Below are positions 28,019 through 40,239 of a stretch of DNA of 64,000 nt, piece after piece. The DNA lies in NCBI GenBank assembly GCA_015698045.1, contig BLAL01000054.1:1064501-1128500 (forward strand), written 5' to 3'. The notes below the pieces were generated by a model that saw only the letters and a program-made list of their open reading frames with translations, searched no databases and was not told the origin of the DNA. Every line of letters starts with the position of its first letter. Position 1 is the stretch's first letter. Source of the DNA: Rhizophagus clarus (Eukaryota; Glomeromycota; Glomeromycetes; Glomerales; Glomeraceae). The position numbers and the translations under genes are program-made.

Positions 28019-29467
28019 TGGATTTTGTAATCTACATATAAATAAGTACCATTCGAAAAAATATTATCACTGAAGGAATTAGAAAAAATGCTTCAAAATA
28101 GACAGATACCAGAAGCATTGGAAGAGACTCTCGATAGAATGAAAATGCCTAATACTATAAGTTAGCCCTAATGACTTATCAAAAATTTGACCCTATGAAA
28201 AATTTATAAGGACAGCAAAAAAACTTAACAAAAACACTAGAAGTATTTTCTTTCACAATTTTAGAACTTTGGGAAGGCAATTTTACTATTTGTCCCTATG
28301 TCCCTATGAGTCCCTATGAATTTTCAAACTCTTTACCTTTTTTATTTTTTTTTATATATATACCATACATTAACTATATATCAATTATATCAACCATATA
28401 CATGACTATATTTGCCTAAGTGGTATACTATAGAAAAATTTCAATTTTTTTTCTAGAACTTTTATATTTTATAGGGACTTATAGGGACTTATAAGAACAT
28501 AAGGACAAGTAGTAAAGAACTCAATAAATCAGGTTAAGAGACACAAAAATGATATTGAGATTATCCCTATGAGCGTCTTCATGAATTTTTCTTATAGGGA
28601 CAGAGAATTTTTATAGGGACACTTAAAAAATAGTATACATACTATCTCAATCCAGTTTAAACCATAATCAGGCCTTAAAAATACCAGAACTAAAAGCGCA
28701 GTAAATTAATAATCATTTTGGCCAATACTATTTTACAAATTTAGCGCGATCTTTAAACACAATAACTCAGCATCCAAACTGGTATATGGAACTGGTAAAC
28801 TGATAGAACTATACTAGTACTTCACCACTTCTGGCAAACAAATGGACCAGCCATAATAATGCCTATCATACCTCTGAGAAGTATAATACCTCAACCTTCA
28901 CTCCTAATGGCAAATATGTAGATGAAAGTAGAATTAAACTTAGTCAGTGATATTGTGTAAGCCATCTAGTGTGATTTGTTATCCAGTTTCAGGATTTGTG
29001 ATTTGTACTTGTTTAGACAATTTTTTTGACACAAATGCATATATATTGGGTTCTGGAAACATTCCCAGAAAATTCCTATTACTAGCCTGTAACTATGAAA
29101 TGGTGTTTAGCACTGTAACAGAATCATATGACTGGTGCAGTAAGGCACAGTCAAAATTTGCTCCATAATTTCAGCCAGATCTTTGGACATAATAATTCGG
29201 CATTTAAGCTAGTATACAAGTGGTCTGAAACTGGCAAACTAATAGAATCACTCTAATTTCCTACCAGGAACCTCAAATTATGTGTTCAAAAGATCAGCCA
29301 AAATTATGGCATAATGTCAGTCAAAATCAATCACAAATTTACTGCGTCACCTGACGTGATATTTTTTTATCATATTTAGGCATTTTAGCAGGCAACCAAA
29401 TAGGCGCGCATCTCATCTATATTTACTAATCAACAGGTCACAAAGAGAGAAAACAGACCCCATCTTT
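28019..29467. other. Non-coding stretch with small gene-like fragment
   Basis: Mostly AT-rich. At 28071-28164 a short frame reads 'LKELEKMLQNRQIPEALEET..' and stops, possibly a fragment of a longer gene. The phrase 'gtccctatgagtccctatga' recurs at 28296-28320. Two loosely similar blocks (about 28735-28815 and 29175-29255: 'gatctttaaacacaataactc' against 'gatctttggacataataattc') suggest an internal duplication. No intact gene is seen. Confidence 0.4.
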
Positions 29468-29760
29468 CACAAGTCGAAAGCTAATAAATTAGGCATATGC
29501 CCTATTGATAACTATTAGTCTAATAGGTTAGCCAAAATTTAGTAATCAATAGGGTATATACCAATTGGTAACTATATAAAAATTTAGGTTAGCCAAATTG
29601 ATCATTTTTTTTAATTTGAATAAATTAGGTAATAATTCAATAGTCATCATTTAGTTTGATAAATAATTATTACTATGTGTAAAACTGAACTGAATTCAAT
29701 CAGCATATACTGATTGATGACTATCAGACTAATGGTCTAATAATACTTTATATTCTATTA
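29468..29760 (-). repeat. Repeat copy B beginning CACAAGTCGAAAG
   Basis: Inverted relative of copy A (27330-28018) lacking the MITE. 'ggttagccaaaatttagtaa' at 29526 gives the pre-insertion sequence of that MITE site. Confidence 0.6.
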
Positions 29761-31738
29761 AATTTTCACAAATTTTTTATTATAAATTTTTTTGACTCTA
29801 AAGCAAAGATCCATTAATAGGCCAAAATACAAAATCAAAATGAATTTTAATAGTTGTAATTAATTACTAAGTTACGAGAGTTAAACCAATTTTTTAATAT
29901 TAAACAAACAGTCACTAATAGATTTATACATATTGTGATATTTTTATTTATTATTTTATTGCAATGTTCAAATTTATTTTATTGTAAATTATTAGTAGTT
30001 GAAAGTCACTAGTCGAAAAAGGAATATTCGGCCTTAATGAAATTTGGCCTATATTTGACCAAAATTAAAAATTATTCGACCTCAATTAGAATTAGTAATG
30101 ATCTATGATTAAACATATATTTGACGTTGTTGAATCATAGTCGAATAGTGTATATTAATTGAGCGTCATATTGTGTATCACATAACTAATTAAAGCTTAA
30201 AAAAAAGACTAAATTTAATGAAGTTTCTAAAACTTCTTTCCTTTTTTCTTTATCATTTCCTTTCGTTTTTTACCTTCTTTTGTCCTTTCTCTATTTTTTA
30301 TCTTTCCCCCTTCTTTCTTTTTCTTCCCTTCATATTTTTCTTTATCTTTCCCCTTTTATTCCCTTTCTTAATTTCTCTTTTCCCACTTCTCACGCACTTT
30401 CTTTAAAAAATTCTCAACAAAACGGTTCATTTTAAGCAAATATTTTGGTCTTCTTTGGACACAAAATTTTACGGTAAAAATTTTTTTTTTTTAACTACTC
30501 TTAATTTAACAAATAGCTTTTAAAAGTTCAGTTACTTTTTTTCATTTAGTATTCTCTCAGATCTCTTCCTTGAATCTCAGTAAGTGAAATTGTTTTTGCT
30601 TTTAACTTTAAACAAACTTTATTAACAGTTTATTTTTTTATTTTGCAGGCAACCAGTTCTTTGTGTTATCTGAATGTTAGGGGCCATTTCTTTTTGCGGC
30701 TCTTTGGACGTGGTATTTTGATAAGAGTGGTAAAGTTTAATTTTTTTATCTTATGACTTCTAAAGGACAGTTAATAATTTCATTTTTTTCATTTTTTTTT
30801 TGGACGGTTGGCTCTTCAGTAGGATCTCAGGAGTATCTTTTCATTTTTTTTCATTTCTTTTAGACAGTTGGCTCTTCAGTAAGATCTCAAGAGTATCTTT
30901 TCATTTTATTTTGATGTTTTATGACGTTTACTAATGACTCATTTTTACTCTTTTTTAGACAGCTAGCTCTTTGTGTAGGATTTCAGTGAGTATTTTAATT
31001 TTTTCATTTTATTTTATGGTTTTTATGACGTTTATTAACAACTTGTTTTACTCCTTTTAGATAGTTGATACATATATAGAATTTGGTAACAATAAGACAG
31101 TTTTAACAACTCGACTTTTAGTGAGTTTTAATATTTTTTTTTTATTTTTAATTAAATTTATTTTTTTAATAAATCATGTATTAATATTTTGATTATTTTA
31201 ATTATAGACAGCTAATTTTTAACATTTTTGATATAATTTCGATAAGATGAAATATTCAGTTTATTTATTTAATAAAACAATTACTAACATTTTGATTCTC
31301 TATTTTTTTTAGGCAAGTTCAGTTTTTTTGACGTAAGAATTTGGCGAGTATATTTTTTTTAAGATTTCTTTCGCCTTTTAAAAAATAATTACTAATTTAT
31401 TTTTTTTTTTTTTTAGACAGTTTGTTCTTTGGCTCTCTAACGCGAAATTTTTGATGAAACTCCAAGTCTTTGGATGTGTAGATTCAATGGTGTATTTTGT
31501 TTGTCTTTAATTATTCATTTTATTGAAACTGTATCTAACAGATTCAATATTTTCTTTTTTTTTAGACGTTCTTTCAGATTACTGTGACATGGGATTTTGG
31601 CAAATAATAACATTTTTTTAGATGACTTTTTAGCTCTTTGGATGCATGGAATGGGATTTTGGTGAGTTAAGGATTTTCTTAAATTATTTTTTTACAAAAT
31701 GTTTTATATTAACATTTTGATTTTTCTTTTTTTAGACA

Positions 31739-31746
31739 GGTTCATC
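31739..31746 (+). repeat. hAT-type target duplication, left (GGTTCATC)
   Basis: GGTTCATC repeated at 34359-34366. Confidence 0.85.
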
Positions 31747-34358
31747 TAGGGCTCTGATCAGTTTTGATAATTACCGAACCATACCGATTGGTTTCAGTAT
31801 CGGAGCAGTTTTGGTTTTTACAGTTTACCGAACTGAAACTTTCGGTAAATTTACCGATCGGTTTTGGTAACTGCGGTTTTGGTACTGGTTTTGCGATTTA
31901 CTGAACTGAATTACCGAATCGATTTAACTAAATAATATAATAAAAAAATGTTGTGAAACGTTTTTTATTAGTTATTTTGATAAAACAAACCGTTTCGCAG
32001 CGGTGTTTTGTCACTTTAATTAAGAAACATTGCGAAACGTTTTTATTCGTTAATCTAATAAAAAAATAACTATTCGCAACTTTTTTCTTGTCATTTTAAC
32101 AAACAACGTTGCGAAACGTTAATTGGATAAAAAAAAACGTTTCGCAACATTTTTTTTGTCACTTTAATAAAAACGTTGCGAAACGTTTTTATGAGTTAAT
32201 TTTAATAAAAAAACATTTCGCAACGTTTTTTTGTCACTTTAATAAAAACGTTGCGCAACATTTTTATTAGCTAATTTTAATAAAAAAAACGTTTCGCAAC
32301 ATTTTTTTTGTTGCTTTAATTAAAAAACATTGCGAAACGTTTTTTATCAATTAATTTAATAAAAAAAATACGTTGCGAAACATTTGAGTTAATTTTAATA
32401 AAAAAACGTTTTGCTACGTTTTTTTTTGTTGCTTTAGTTAAAAAATGTTGCGAAACGTTTTTTATCAGTTAATTTAATAAAAAAAAACGTTTCGCAACGT
32501 TTTTTTTTGTCTCTATAATAAAAACATTGCGAAACGTTTTTATGAGCTAATTTTAATAAAAAAAACATTTCGCAACGTTTTTTTTTGTCACTTTAATAAA
32601 AACGTTGCGAAACGTTTTTATGAGTTAATTTTAATAAAAAAACACATTTCGCAACGTTTTTTTGTCACTTTAATAAAAACGTTGCGAAACGTTTTTATTA
32701 GCTAATTTTAATAAAAAAAAATGTTTTGCAACGTTTTTTTTTGTTGCTTTAATTAAAAAACGTTGCGAAACGTTTTTTAACAGTTAGTTTAATAAAAAAA
32801 AACATTTCGCTACGTTTTTTTTTGTTGCTTTAGTTAAAAAATGTTGCGAAACGTTTTTTATCAGTTAATTTAATAAAAAAACGTTTCGCTACGTTTTTTT
32901 TTGTCTCTATAATAAAAATGTTGTGAAATGTTTTTATGAGCTAATTTTAATAAAAAAACGTTTCGCAACGTTTTTTTTGTCACTTTAATAAAACCGTTGC
33001 GAAACGTTTTTATGAGTTAATTTTAATAAAAAAAAATGTTTCGCAACGTTTTTTTTGTTGCTTTAATTAAAAAACGTTGTGAAACGTTTTTTAACAGTTA
33101 GTTTAATAAAAAAAACGTTTCGCTACGTTTTTTTTTTATTGCTTTAGTTAAAAAACGTTGCGAAATGTTTTTTATCAGTTAATTTAATAAAAAAAACATT
33201 TCGCTACATTTTTTTTTGTCTCTATAATAAAAACGTTGCGAAACGTTTTTATGAGTTAATTTTAATAAAAAAAAACATTTCGCAACGTTTTTTTTGTTGC
33301 TTTAATTAAAAAACGTTGCAAAACGTTTTTCAACAATTAGTTTAATAAAAAAAAATATTTCGCTACGTTTTTTTTTTGTTGCTTTAGTTAAAAAATGTTG
33401 CGAAACGTTTTTATGAGTTAATTTTAATAAAAAAATGTTTCGCAACATTTTTTTTTGTTGCTTTAATTAAAAAACGTTGCGAAACGTTTTTTAACAGTTA
33501 GTTTAATAAAAAAAATGTTTCGCTACGTTTTTTTTTGTTGCTTTAATTAAAAAACGTTGCGAAACGTTTTTTATCAGTTAACTTAATAAAAAAAAACGTT
33601 TCGCTATGTTTTTTTTTGTCTCTATAATAAAAACGTTGCAAAACGTTTTTATGAGCTAATTTTAATAAAAAAAAACGTTTCGCAACATTTTTTTTGTTGC
33701 TTTAATTAAAAAATGTTGCAAAACGTTTTTTAACAATTAGTTTAATAAAAAAGAACGTTTTGCAACATTTTTTTTGTTGCTTTAGTTAAAAAACGTTGCA
33801 AAACGTTTTTTATCAGTTAATTTAATAAAAAAAACATTTCGCAACATTTTTTTTTGTAGCTTTAATAGAAAACGTTGCGAAACGTTTTTGTTAGTTAATT
33901 TTAATAAAAAAACGTTTCGCAACATTTTTTTTGTCACTTTAATAAAAATGTTGCGAAACGTTTTTATGAGTTAATTTAATAAAAAAAACGTTTTGCAACG
34001 TTTTTTTTTCATTTTAATTAAAAACGTTGTGAAACGTTTTTTATTAGTTAATTTAATAAAAAAAAATGATTCGCAACTTTATTTTTTGACACTTTAAATA
34101 AAAAACATTGCAAAACGTTTTTATAGATCATTTGATTTGGTAAAAAAAATACCAAAATAGTTTCGCGATGTTTTTTTTACTAAAAATGGTTTTTAATATC
34201 GGTAAATCAGTTCAGTTTTTGGTAATTATTGATCGGTTTCGATAATCATCAATACTGATACCGGTCGGTTTCGGTAATCATCAATACCGATACCGATCAA
34301 TTCGGTTCAGTATCGGTTTTTGCAAAAACCGAACCAAACCAAACCGATCGGAGTCCTA
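31747..34358. mobile_element. Non-autonomous hAT-type element built around a minisatellite
   Basis: The ends TAGGGCTCTGATCAG and CTGATCGG..-type CGATCGGAGTCCTA are imperfectly inverted (8 of the first 10 bases), with a perfect 8-bp duplication GGTTCATC. Subterminal zones (31760-31920, 34190-34350) are rich in 'accgataccgatcggttt' inverted phrases. The core (31925-34140) is a palindromic minisatellite. No coding capacity. Distinct from the hAT at 6484, whose ends are TAGGGATGGAA. Confidence 0.8.
31925..34140. repeat. Palindromic minisatellite of CGTTGCGAAACG / CGTTTCGCAACG
   Basis: Roughly 28 repeats of a 70-80-bp unit. Each unit holds CGTTGCGAAACG, a spacer such as 'tttttatgagttaatttta', an A-run, then the inverted CGTTTCGCAACG and a spacer such as 'tttttttgtcactttaat'. 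Spacers alternate among a few types (gtcactttaat, gttgctttaatt, gtctctataat), giving a higher-order pattern. Many units carry CG to TG or CA changes. Confidence 0.9.
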
Positions 34359-35189
34359 GGTTCATCGAATATTTATGATAAGGATTATTGATTGAATTTA
34401 TTCCATTTAACGGTGTTTATTCCTTTTTTTAGACAAGTTTGAACACATGAAATCTGCCAGTATATCTTTTTTTTAGATGGATCTGAACGCGTGAAATTTG
34501 GTGGGCAATCAATTATTTTTTTTTTAGTTTTTATTTTTTTTCTTTCAGTGAAACGTTTAATAATACTTTGTTATTTATCTTTTTTTTAGTAGAACAATTA
34601 TTCTTTAAGATCTTTAGATATGTGGATTTATAGTGTGTTTTTTATTGGTTATAATTTTTTATTTTTACGAATTGTTAATTAATGAATTTGTTTTTTATTT
34701 TTTTTTTAAATTGCCCTTTGACTTTTATATGATGTGAATTTAGGATTTTTTAGGATACTTGATTGTGTAGATGATGGTTGTGAATATAATGACAGATAGA
34801 TTAATGTGAATAATAACAAGTGATAATATATAAATAGATAAATATTAGATAGAATTTTATATAATATTATAATATGTAGCTATAAAATAAAATGTTAATA
34901 AAACTACTATTATTTGACCTTGAAAAACCTCTAGTTTGACCTATTTATCAATTATATTCAGGTTACATACAGTAGTTGAATATAGTTTTTTTTAGGGTCG
35001 AATAAATATATAATAATGTCCTAATATAGGTAAAATGACAGTCAAATTTTCTTTTCGAATTTGAGACGATTGGCATCCTAAATGCACCAAAAAAATCGGC
35101 CTCAATTTGATATAGGTTAGATCGTCATTCAACTTATATTCAACCTGATCAAATTTAGGCCAAATTGTCCTTTTTTGACTAGTGAGTTT

Positions 35190-35760
35190 TATTGCATCAT
35201 TTCTCTATATTTTAACGTTTCTCAGCATCACAAAAGGAAATCCAATTAGAGAAATGTTAGTTACATTAATGTTTCCAATTAAATGACAAAAATAAAAGTG
35301 AATTAAGTCTCAGGCGTAAAACTTATAATTTTGAGTTTCTACTGTCAAAATGAAATATAAAAAAAAAAACAGTTAGAAAAACGTTAGTTAACTTTTTTAT
35401 TTAATAAAAAAATAAATAAAATTAAGTTTCACATTGCAAAACTTACTATTACAAGTTTCCAACATTGCAAACTGATACCTATGATAAAGTAAATAAGAGA
35501 AAACTTAGTTATTATTTCTAAAAAAATAAAATATGAAAAAGTAAGTTTTTCGCAGAACTTACTCATTTCAGAGTTTCTAATATCTGTATTACCAGAATTC
35601 TAATACTGAATCTACAAAAAAATAGAGAAACGTTAGTTAACGTTTCTAATTAAATTAAAAAAAGTTTTGCAACAGGCATTGTAAAATTTACATTTTTAGT
35701 ATCCAAAACTAAATCTAAAAAAAAATGAAACTTTAGATTTTTTTTAAAAGATTGAAGTTT
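35190..35760 (-). repeat. Inverted splice-like cassette array (array 4)
   Basis: On the minus strand the units show T-rich tract, TTAG/TCAG-like end and short body followed by GTAAGTTTT (e.g. near 35330, 35450, 35570, 35690). It is the minus-oriented counterpart of arrays 3 and 5 and lies directly next to the right end of the 30007 element. Confidence 0.5.
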
Positions 35761-37920
35761 GATAAATCAGATCGATGAGTTATATGATCGATACTGTTAT
35801 AACAGTTATACCAAAGGAATTTTTTATAATGAAGATCCGATCAGCTGACCCAGACACTTATTTCATTATATCAAAAGGTAATGGCGGTAACTTATTATTT
35901 GAGCGTCAAGTTAACGTGTTAAACTTTTATAAAACTCCATATCTGATATATATATTTGACATTGTTGAACCATAGTCGAATAGTGTACCATATAATAATT
36001 GAATGACATGTCACGTATCATGTATTAATTGAGTATTACGCATACCACCAGTTCAATTAAAAGTTTAATTTAAACTTTTAATGAAGCTTTCCCTTTTATT
36101 CTTTCTTTTCCTTTAATCCTTTCCCTTTCCCTTATTTCGTTTTCCTTTCCCTTCATTCTTCCCTATCTGCGTCCTTTCCTATCCTTTATCCTTTCCCTTT
36201 ACTTTGTCTTTCCCTTTCCCTTTTTCCACTTCACTTATACTTTTTGTTGAAAAAATACTTAACGAAACGTTTCCTAACATTTCGAGTTGAAAAAATGTTT
36301 CTTAATATTTTGACTTTTCTTTCTAAGTAGTTCTTTCGGTCTCTTTGGATGCAAAATTTTAGTAAGTTTATTTCATTTTTTCTTTAATTACAAACAGTTC
36401 TAATAGCCGTTTTCTTTCTTTTTTTAAGTGGTTCTCTCAAATCTCTTTGGAGCTTGGACTTTTGGCAAATTTTGATTTTATTTCAACAAACTTTATTAAC
36501 AGTTTATTTTTTTCTTTAGTTCTTCATCAGTATATCTGAACATGTGAAAATTTGTTGAAGTCATTTTTTTTTGCAGTTCTTCAAATTTTTAGACATTTAA
36601 TGAGTTTTAAGATTAATTTCTTTATTTAATTTTTTAAAGAATAGACACTAATTAATTTATTTTGTTCTCTTTTTTTAGACGATTGGTTTTTCAATTGGAT
36701 TTTAGTGAGTATCTTTCTTCGTCATTTATTTTGTTATTTTACAAGTATTTACTAATGACACGTTTTAACACCTTTTTAGATGATTGGTTCTCAGTAAATT
36801 GGAATTTGGTGAGGAGGGAAGGATTTATTAGGCGAGACAAGAGTATCATTGTGTTTTTTTATAAAAAAAAATTCTTTTTTTTTAACAAATTCTGTATTAA
36901 ATAAATGTTGCGTTTAATTCCTTTATAGACAGCTGATTTTCTATTATCTTTAGAAGTGATTTCATTCAGTAGGTGGGATGTTTTTTCTTTATTCTGTCTT
37001 TCAAAAGCAGTTACTAATTTCTTACTTTATTTCAGACAGTTAGTTTCAGCTTTTTAGATGCGTGAGAGATTCAGTGAAATATTCTCTCATTTTTTTCAGA
37101 CATCCAGTCTTTGGACGAATGAAAGATTTTGGAGGAGTTAAGCTCTTTTTTCTTTTATTTTTTTTTAACAAACTGTTTCTTACTGTTCATTTTTTTCTTT
37201 GTAGGTGGCTTGGTTATCCAGGTACTGGATACACAGGAATTCAATAAGGTAGTGGGTTTCTTTTAATACATTTAATACATTTCTCTTAATGAACTCTAAC
37301 AGTTCATTTTTCTTTTTTTTTAAGCAGATCTTCATAGTCATTTTGGTAGATCCAGTCAAACTTCAATTTTGAATTCCTAGGTAAGTTTTCAAAAAAAATT
37401 CAATTTAAAAACTTAAAAAATGATATATTAATTAATATTAACATTTTTTTACGATATTTTTTTATAGGAAACTGCCTCCCGATTTAGATCTTTATTTTTA
37501 AAATCATGATATAAATAATCGTAATAGATTTACTTTCTTTTGTGATTATATTTAAACTTCATTAATGATCTTTTACAAAGATTTTAGTGCTGTTTGACGC
37601 CTATAATAATTTTGTAATACTGAAGTTAGTTTTGTGTAGCTTAAACTCTAGAATGATATATAGGAATCTCAGGTAAAGTTTCAAATTTTGAAATTTTTTG
37701 AAACTTCAAAAAAAAAATTAAACAAAAACTTTTTTTAATTTTTTTTCTTCTAGGAAATCAGTCCCAACTTGGATATTGAACTTCCAGGTAAAGTTTTGAA
37801 ATAAAATTTTTGAAGCTTTTTAAAAAAAAGTTATAACATTTTTTCTTTTTTTGTATAGAAAAATCAGCTTCAGAGTTGCATACTGCAGGTTGGTTTTAAA
37901 ATAAAAATTTGTTGAAACTA
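35761..37920 (+). repeat. Truncated CACTA-like left arm and cassette array (array 5)
   Basis: 35940-36060 matches the subterminal part of the 30007 element ('gttgaaccatagtcgaatag', 'gtatcatgtattaattgag'), followed by a CT-rich block (36080-36240) and cassettes with good splice-like signals (bodies near 36335, 36430, 36525, 36680, 36783, 37040, 37102, 37205, 37755). The CACTAG terminus itself is missing. Open stretches at 36662 and 37062 run across cassette boundaries and carry no recognisable protein. Confidence 0.55.
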
Positions 37921-37949
37921 TCAACTGACAAAATCACTGGTCAAAATCG

Positions 37950-38310
37950 ATGCTAGCGGATACATATCGGGTACCTGATATGTGTAATATATTTGTAGGA
38001 TATGTGTATGATATTCGATAATAATACACATATCGGGTACCCGATATGTGTATTGTTTATGCGGAAATTCGGTGATACATATTACAGTTATCGCACAAGT
38101 ATTCACACATATCGGGTAGTTATAATATCGGGCACATATCATTTATTTACTGTATACCTGATATATTGTAATAAATATCGTATAAATATCGTATACCAAT
38201 CATACATTTATCAGATAGCACCGATAATTATTTTATAGCTGTCCGATATGGACATATTTTGGTACCCGATATGAACACGATAAAGTTCAAGTACATATAC
38301 CGGGCAGTAT
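37950..38310. repeat. Left subterminal CATATCGG repeats
   Basis: At least eight copies of ACATATCGG or the inverse CCGATATGT, often paired head to head as in 'catatcgggtacccgatatg' (around 38030). CACTA elements typically carry such subterminal arrays as binding sites for their regulatory protein. Confidence 0.75.
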
Positions 38311-39700
38311 AATATTTTTAATAATTCAGGCAAAAATTATAGAATTTATATTATAATTTGTAATTTATATATATTTTTTCAGATTAATTTATAATTTTAA
38401 CTCAAAATTTATTTTTAATTAAAAACAAAAAATATGAATTACAATCTATGTAAAATCAATACTACATTTATGTAAAATCAAATCTAAATTCAATAAATTG
38501 CGAATAAATCTATATTATATAAATCAATTATACTGTAAGTGGCATACTAACGAAATTAGATTTTACTTGTTCGCTTACTTATTTTCATTATATTCAAATT
38601 TGATCATTAAACGAAAGTAACATTATTAGTAACAGGTTGTTAGAAAAGGAACAATAATAAAAAAAGAATATTAGTAGAAGAAAAAGAAATAGTTAGTAGT
38701 AAAAAATGTTAGTAGGAAAGAAATAAAATAAATAAAAATTAGTAGAAGAAAATAATTAGTAGAAATTATAGAAGAAAGAAACAGTAGAAGAAAGAAAATA
38801 GAAAAATAATGTACAAGTACCCTACAACTTCATCCCTAGGTAGTCAAAAATCTCAGGTAGTTCCAGACCACAGCAAACATGAAAGATAACTATATATATA
38901 CAATAGCAATGAAGAAAAATATTAGATAGTGGAAACGTTAGTAAAATTTAAGAAAAGTAAATGATAGAAAATTCAGATATGTTAATAAGAGAAGTATTAG
39001 TAAAAGGAAGAAAGAAACGTTAGCAAGAGGACGTTAATAGAAAATATTTATAATCATATGAAAAGAGAAGTGTAGCGTTAATAAAAAATATACCTTATGT
39101 GTTCTTTTCCTGAATATAATAAAGAAAAAAATGTAAAAAAACGTCGTTAAAGAGAAGTGTAACATTAATAAAAAAATATACCTTGTGTGTTTTTACGTGT
39201 TAATTTGATAATATTGTAAAAAAAAGAAAGCGGTTACAGACTTACAGTAAGCGAAAAAATTAAAGAGAAAAAAGAAAAAAAAAATAAAATGACAATATAA
39301 ACAAATAATTAAATCATGTGATCATTAAATAATAAGTTGATTATAATTGGTCAACATTTGAACAGTTACACAAATTTTAAACAATATATTTTATCATATA
39401 GTACAGTATAATAACGAATGAAAGAATATAAAATATAGCAATAAAATTAATAAAAATTTTGCATTTTATGCATTTTACATATAATTCTGAAAAGGGTGTA
39501 CCGGTTATCTATATATTTTATTTATCATTTTTTGCTATGATAATATTATCATCGTTAATATCACGAATCTTACTTTCACCTTTTAGCGTACAATCTGCAA
39601 TAAAGAAGCAGAACTATTCTGGTCCGTAACCGTATCATGCGCAAAAATTTATTTTCTTGATCTTGTACGACTTAAAAATGAATTTCTTAAAATATTAATA
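38311..39700. other. AT-rich interior of CACTA copy 1
   Basis: No supported gene. 38640-39030 is purine-rich with repeated 'gttagtagaagaaa' phrases. Around 39090-39190 a roughly 75-bp segment with 'taccttatgtgttctttt' / 'taccttgtgtgtttttac' is imperfectly duplicated. Confidence 0.4.
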
Positions 39701-39718
39701 CTAATCTTTTTTTTAGCA

Positions 39719-39817
39719 GCAAGTCATAGTGATCGTGGTGATCGTAGTGGTCGTGGTAGTCATAGAGGTCGTGGAGGTCGTGGTCGTAAAGGCGATGATG
39801 ATATCGACGATGGGTAA
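39719..39817 (+). pseudogene. RGG/RG-rich exon fragment
   Basis: After a T-rich tract and TTTTTTTTAGCAG the frame reads 'ASHSDRGDRSGRGSHRGRGG' and continues RGRKGDDDIDDG, followed by GGTAAAAT, which can act as a donor. A further acidic stretch ('DRDDGNDNELIDDFAKQIT', about 39900-39957) follows a T-rich tract and may be the next exon. No upstream exon with a start was found. RG-rich tails belong to RNA-binding proteins; this could be a captured exon or part of an accessory transposon gene. Confidence 0.4.
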
Positions 39818-40239
39818 AATTTTATTAATCAAATTTAAATTATCACTTAAAATATTATTATTTTAATTTTTTTTTTATAAGTACGACATTATCCTTTCTG
39901 ACAGAGATGATGGCAACGACAATGAGCTTATAGATGACTTTGCGAAGCAGATAACATGTACATACACCTTTTTCAAAATTATATGTAAAATGCAAAAATG
40001 CAAAATTTTTATCAATTTGTATTGCTATTTTTTATTTTACAGATTATAAATATATCTTTTAATAAAATTCAAATTTTTCAGTTTATACTATACGATAAAA
40101 TTTATTAGCGAAACGAGTGAAATAAAAAAATTGAAAATTTGCCGTATTAGGTACTTTTGAAAGTTAAAACAATGCCGATGGAAACCTAAAAGTGCTAAAA
40201 GTGAGGTATATATATATATATATTAGTTATAGGAATAAC

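Larger units (their letters stand above)
30220..34740 (+). repeat. Splice-like cassette array inside the CACTA-type element (array 3)
   Basis: Units with T-rich tract, TTTTTTAGAC and a body such as 'agttggctcttcagtaagat', then GAGTAT/GTGAGT. The bodies at about 30812 and 30864 are near-identical neighbours ('ttggctcttcagtaggatct' / 'ttggctcttcagtaagatct'), so local duplication is occurring. Spacing is 60-150 bp. The hAT-type insertion at 31747-34358 sits exactly within one body (aggttcatc). Confidence 0.65.
30007..35184. mobile_element. Non-autonomous CACTA-type element (5.2 kb)
   Basis: Starts CACTAGTCGAAAAAGGA at 30007 and ends TCCTTTTTTGACTAGTG at 35184; AGT flanks both sides (30004-30006 and 35185-35187). 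CACTA ends plus a 3-bp duplication define the superfamily. Inside are a subterminal region, a CT-rich block (30230-30400) and a splice-like cassette array (about 30400-34740) that is itself interrupted by a hAT-type element (31747-34358). No transposase frame is present. It could be mobilised by an element like the one at 37935, although the terminal sequences differ (CACTAGTC against CACTGGTC). Confidence 0.85.

Noticed and set aside
30218..30406. Hydrophobic open frame (Phe/Leu-rich) in a CT-rich block
   Set aside because: Artefact of the pyrimidine tract; the same tract exists in related repeats without an open frame.
31925..34140. Regularly spaced repeats resembling a CRISPR array
   Set aside because: Repeats are palindromic minisatellite units with repeated, not unique, spacers, inside hAT-type ends in a genome with introns. 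Not CRISPR.
35775..35975. 66-aa plus-strand frame
   Set aside because: Lies in repeat-arm sequence shared with the 30007 element; no domain and not open in the related copy.
36662..37247. Open frames crossing cassette array 5
   Set aside because: They run through acceptor- and donor-like sites and poly-F/K tracts, with no conserved domain.
37921..38238. Tyr/Ile-rich open frames on both strands at the CACTA left end
   Set aside because: They are translations of the CATATCGG subterminal repeats.
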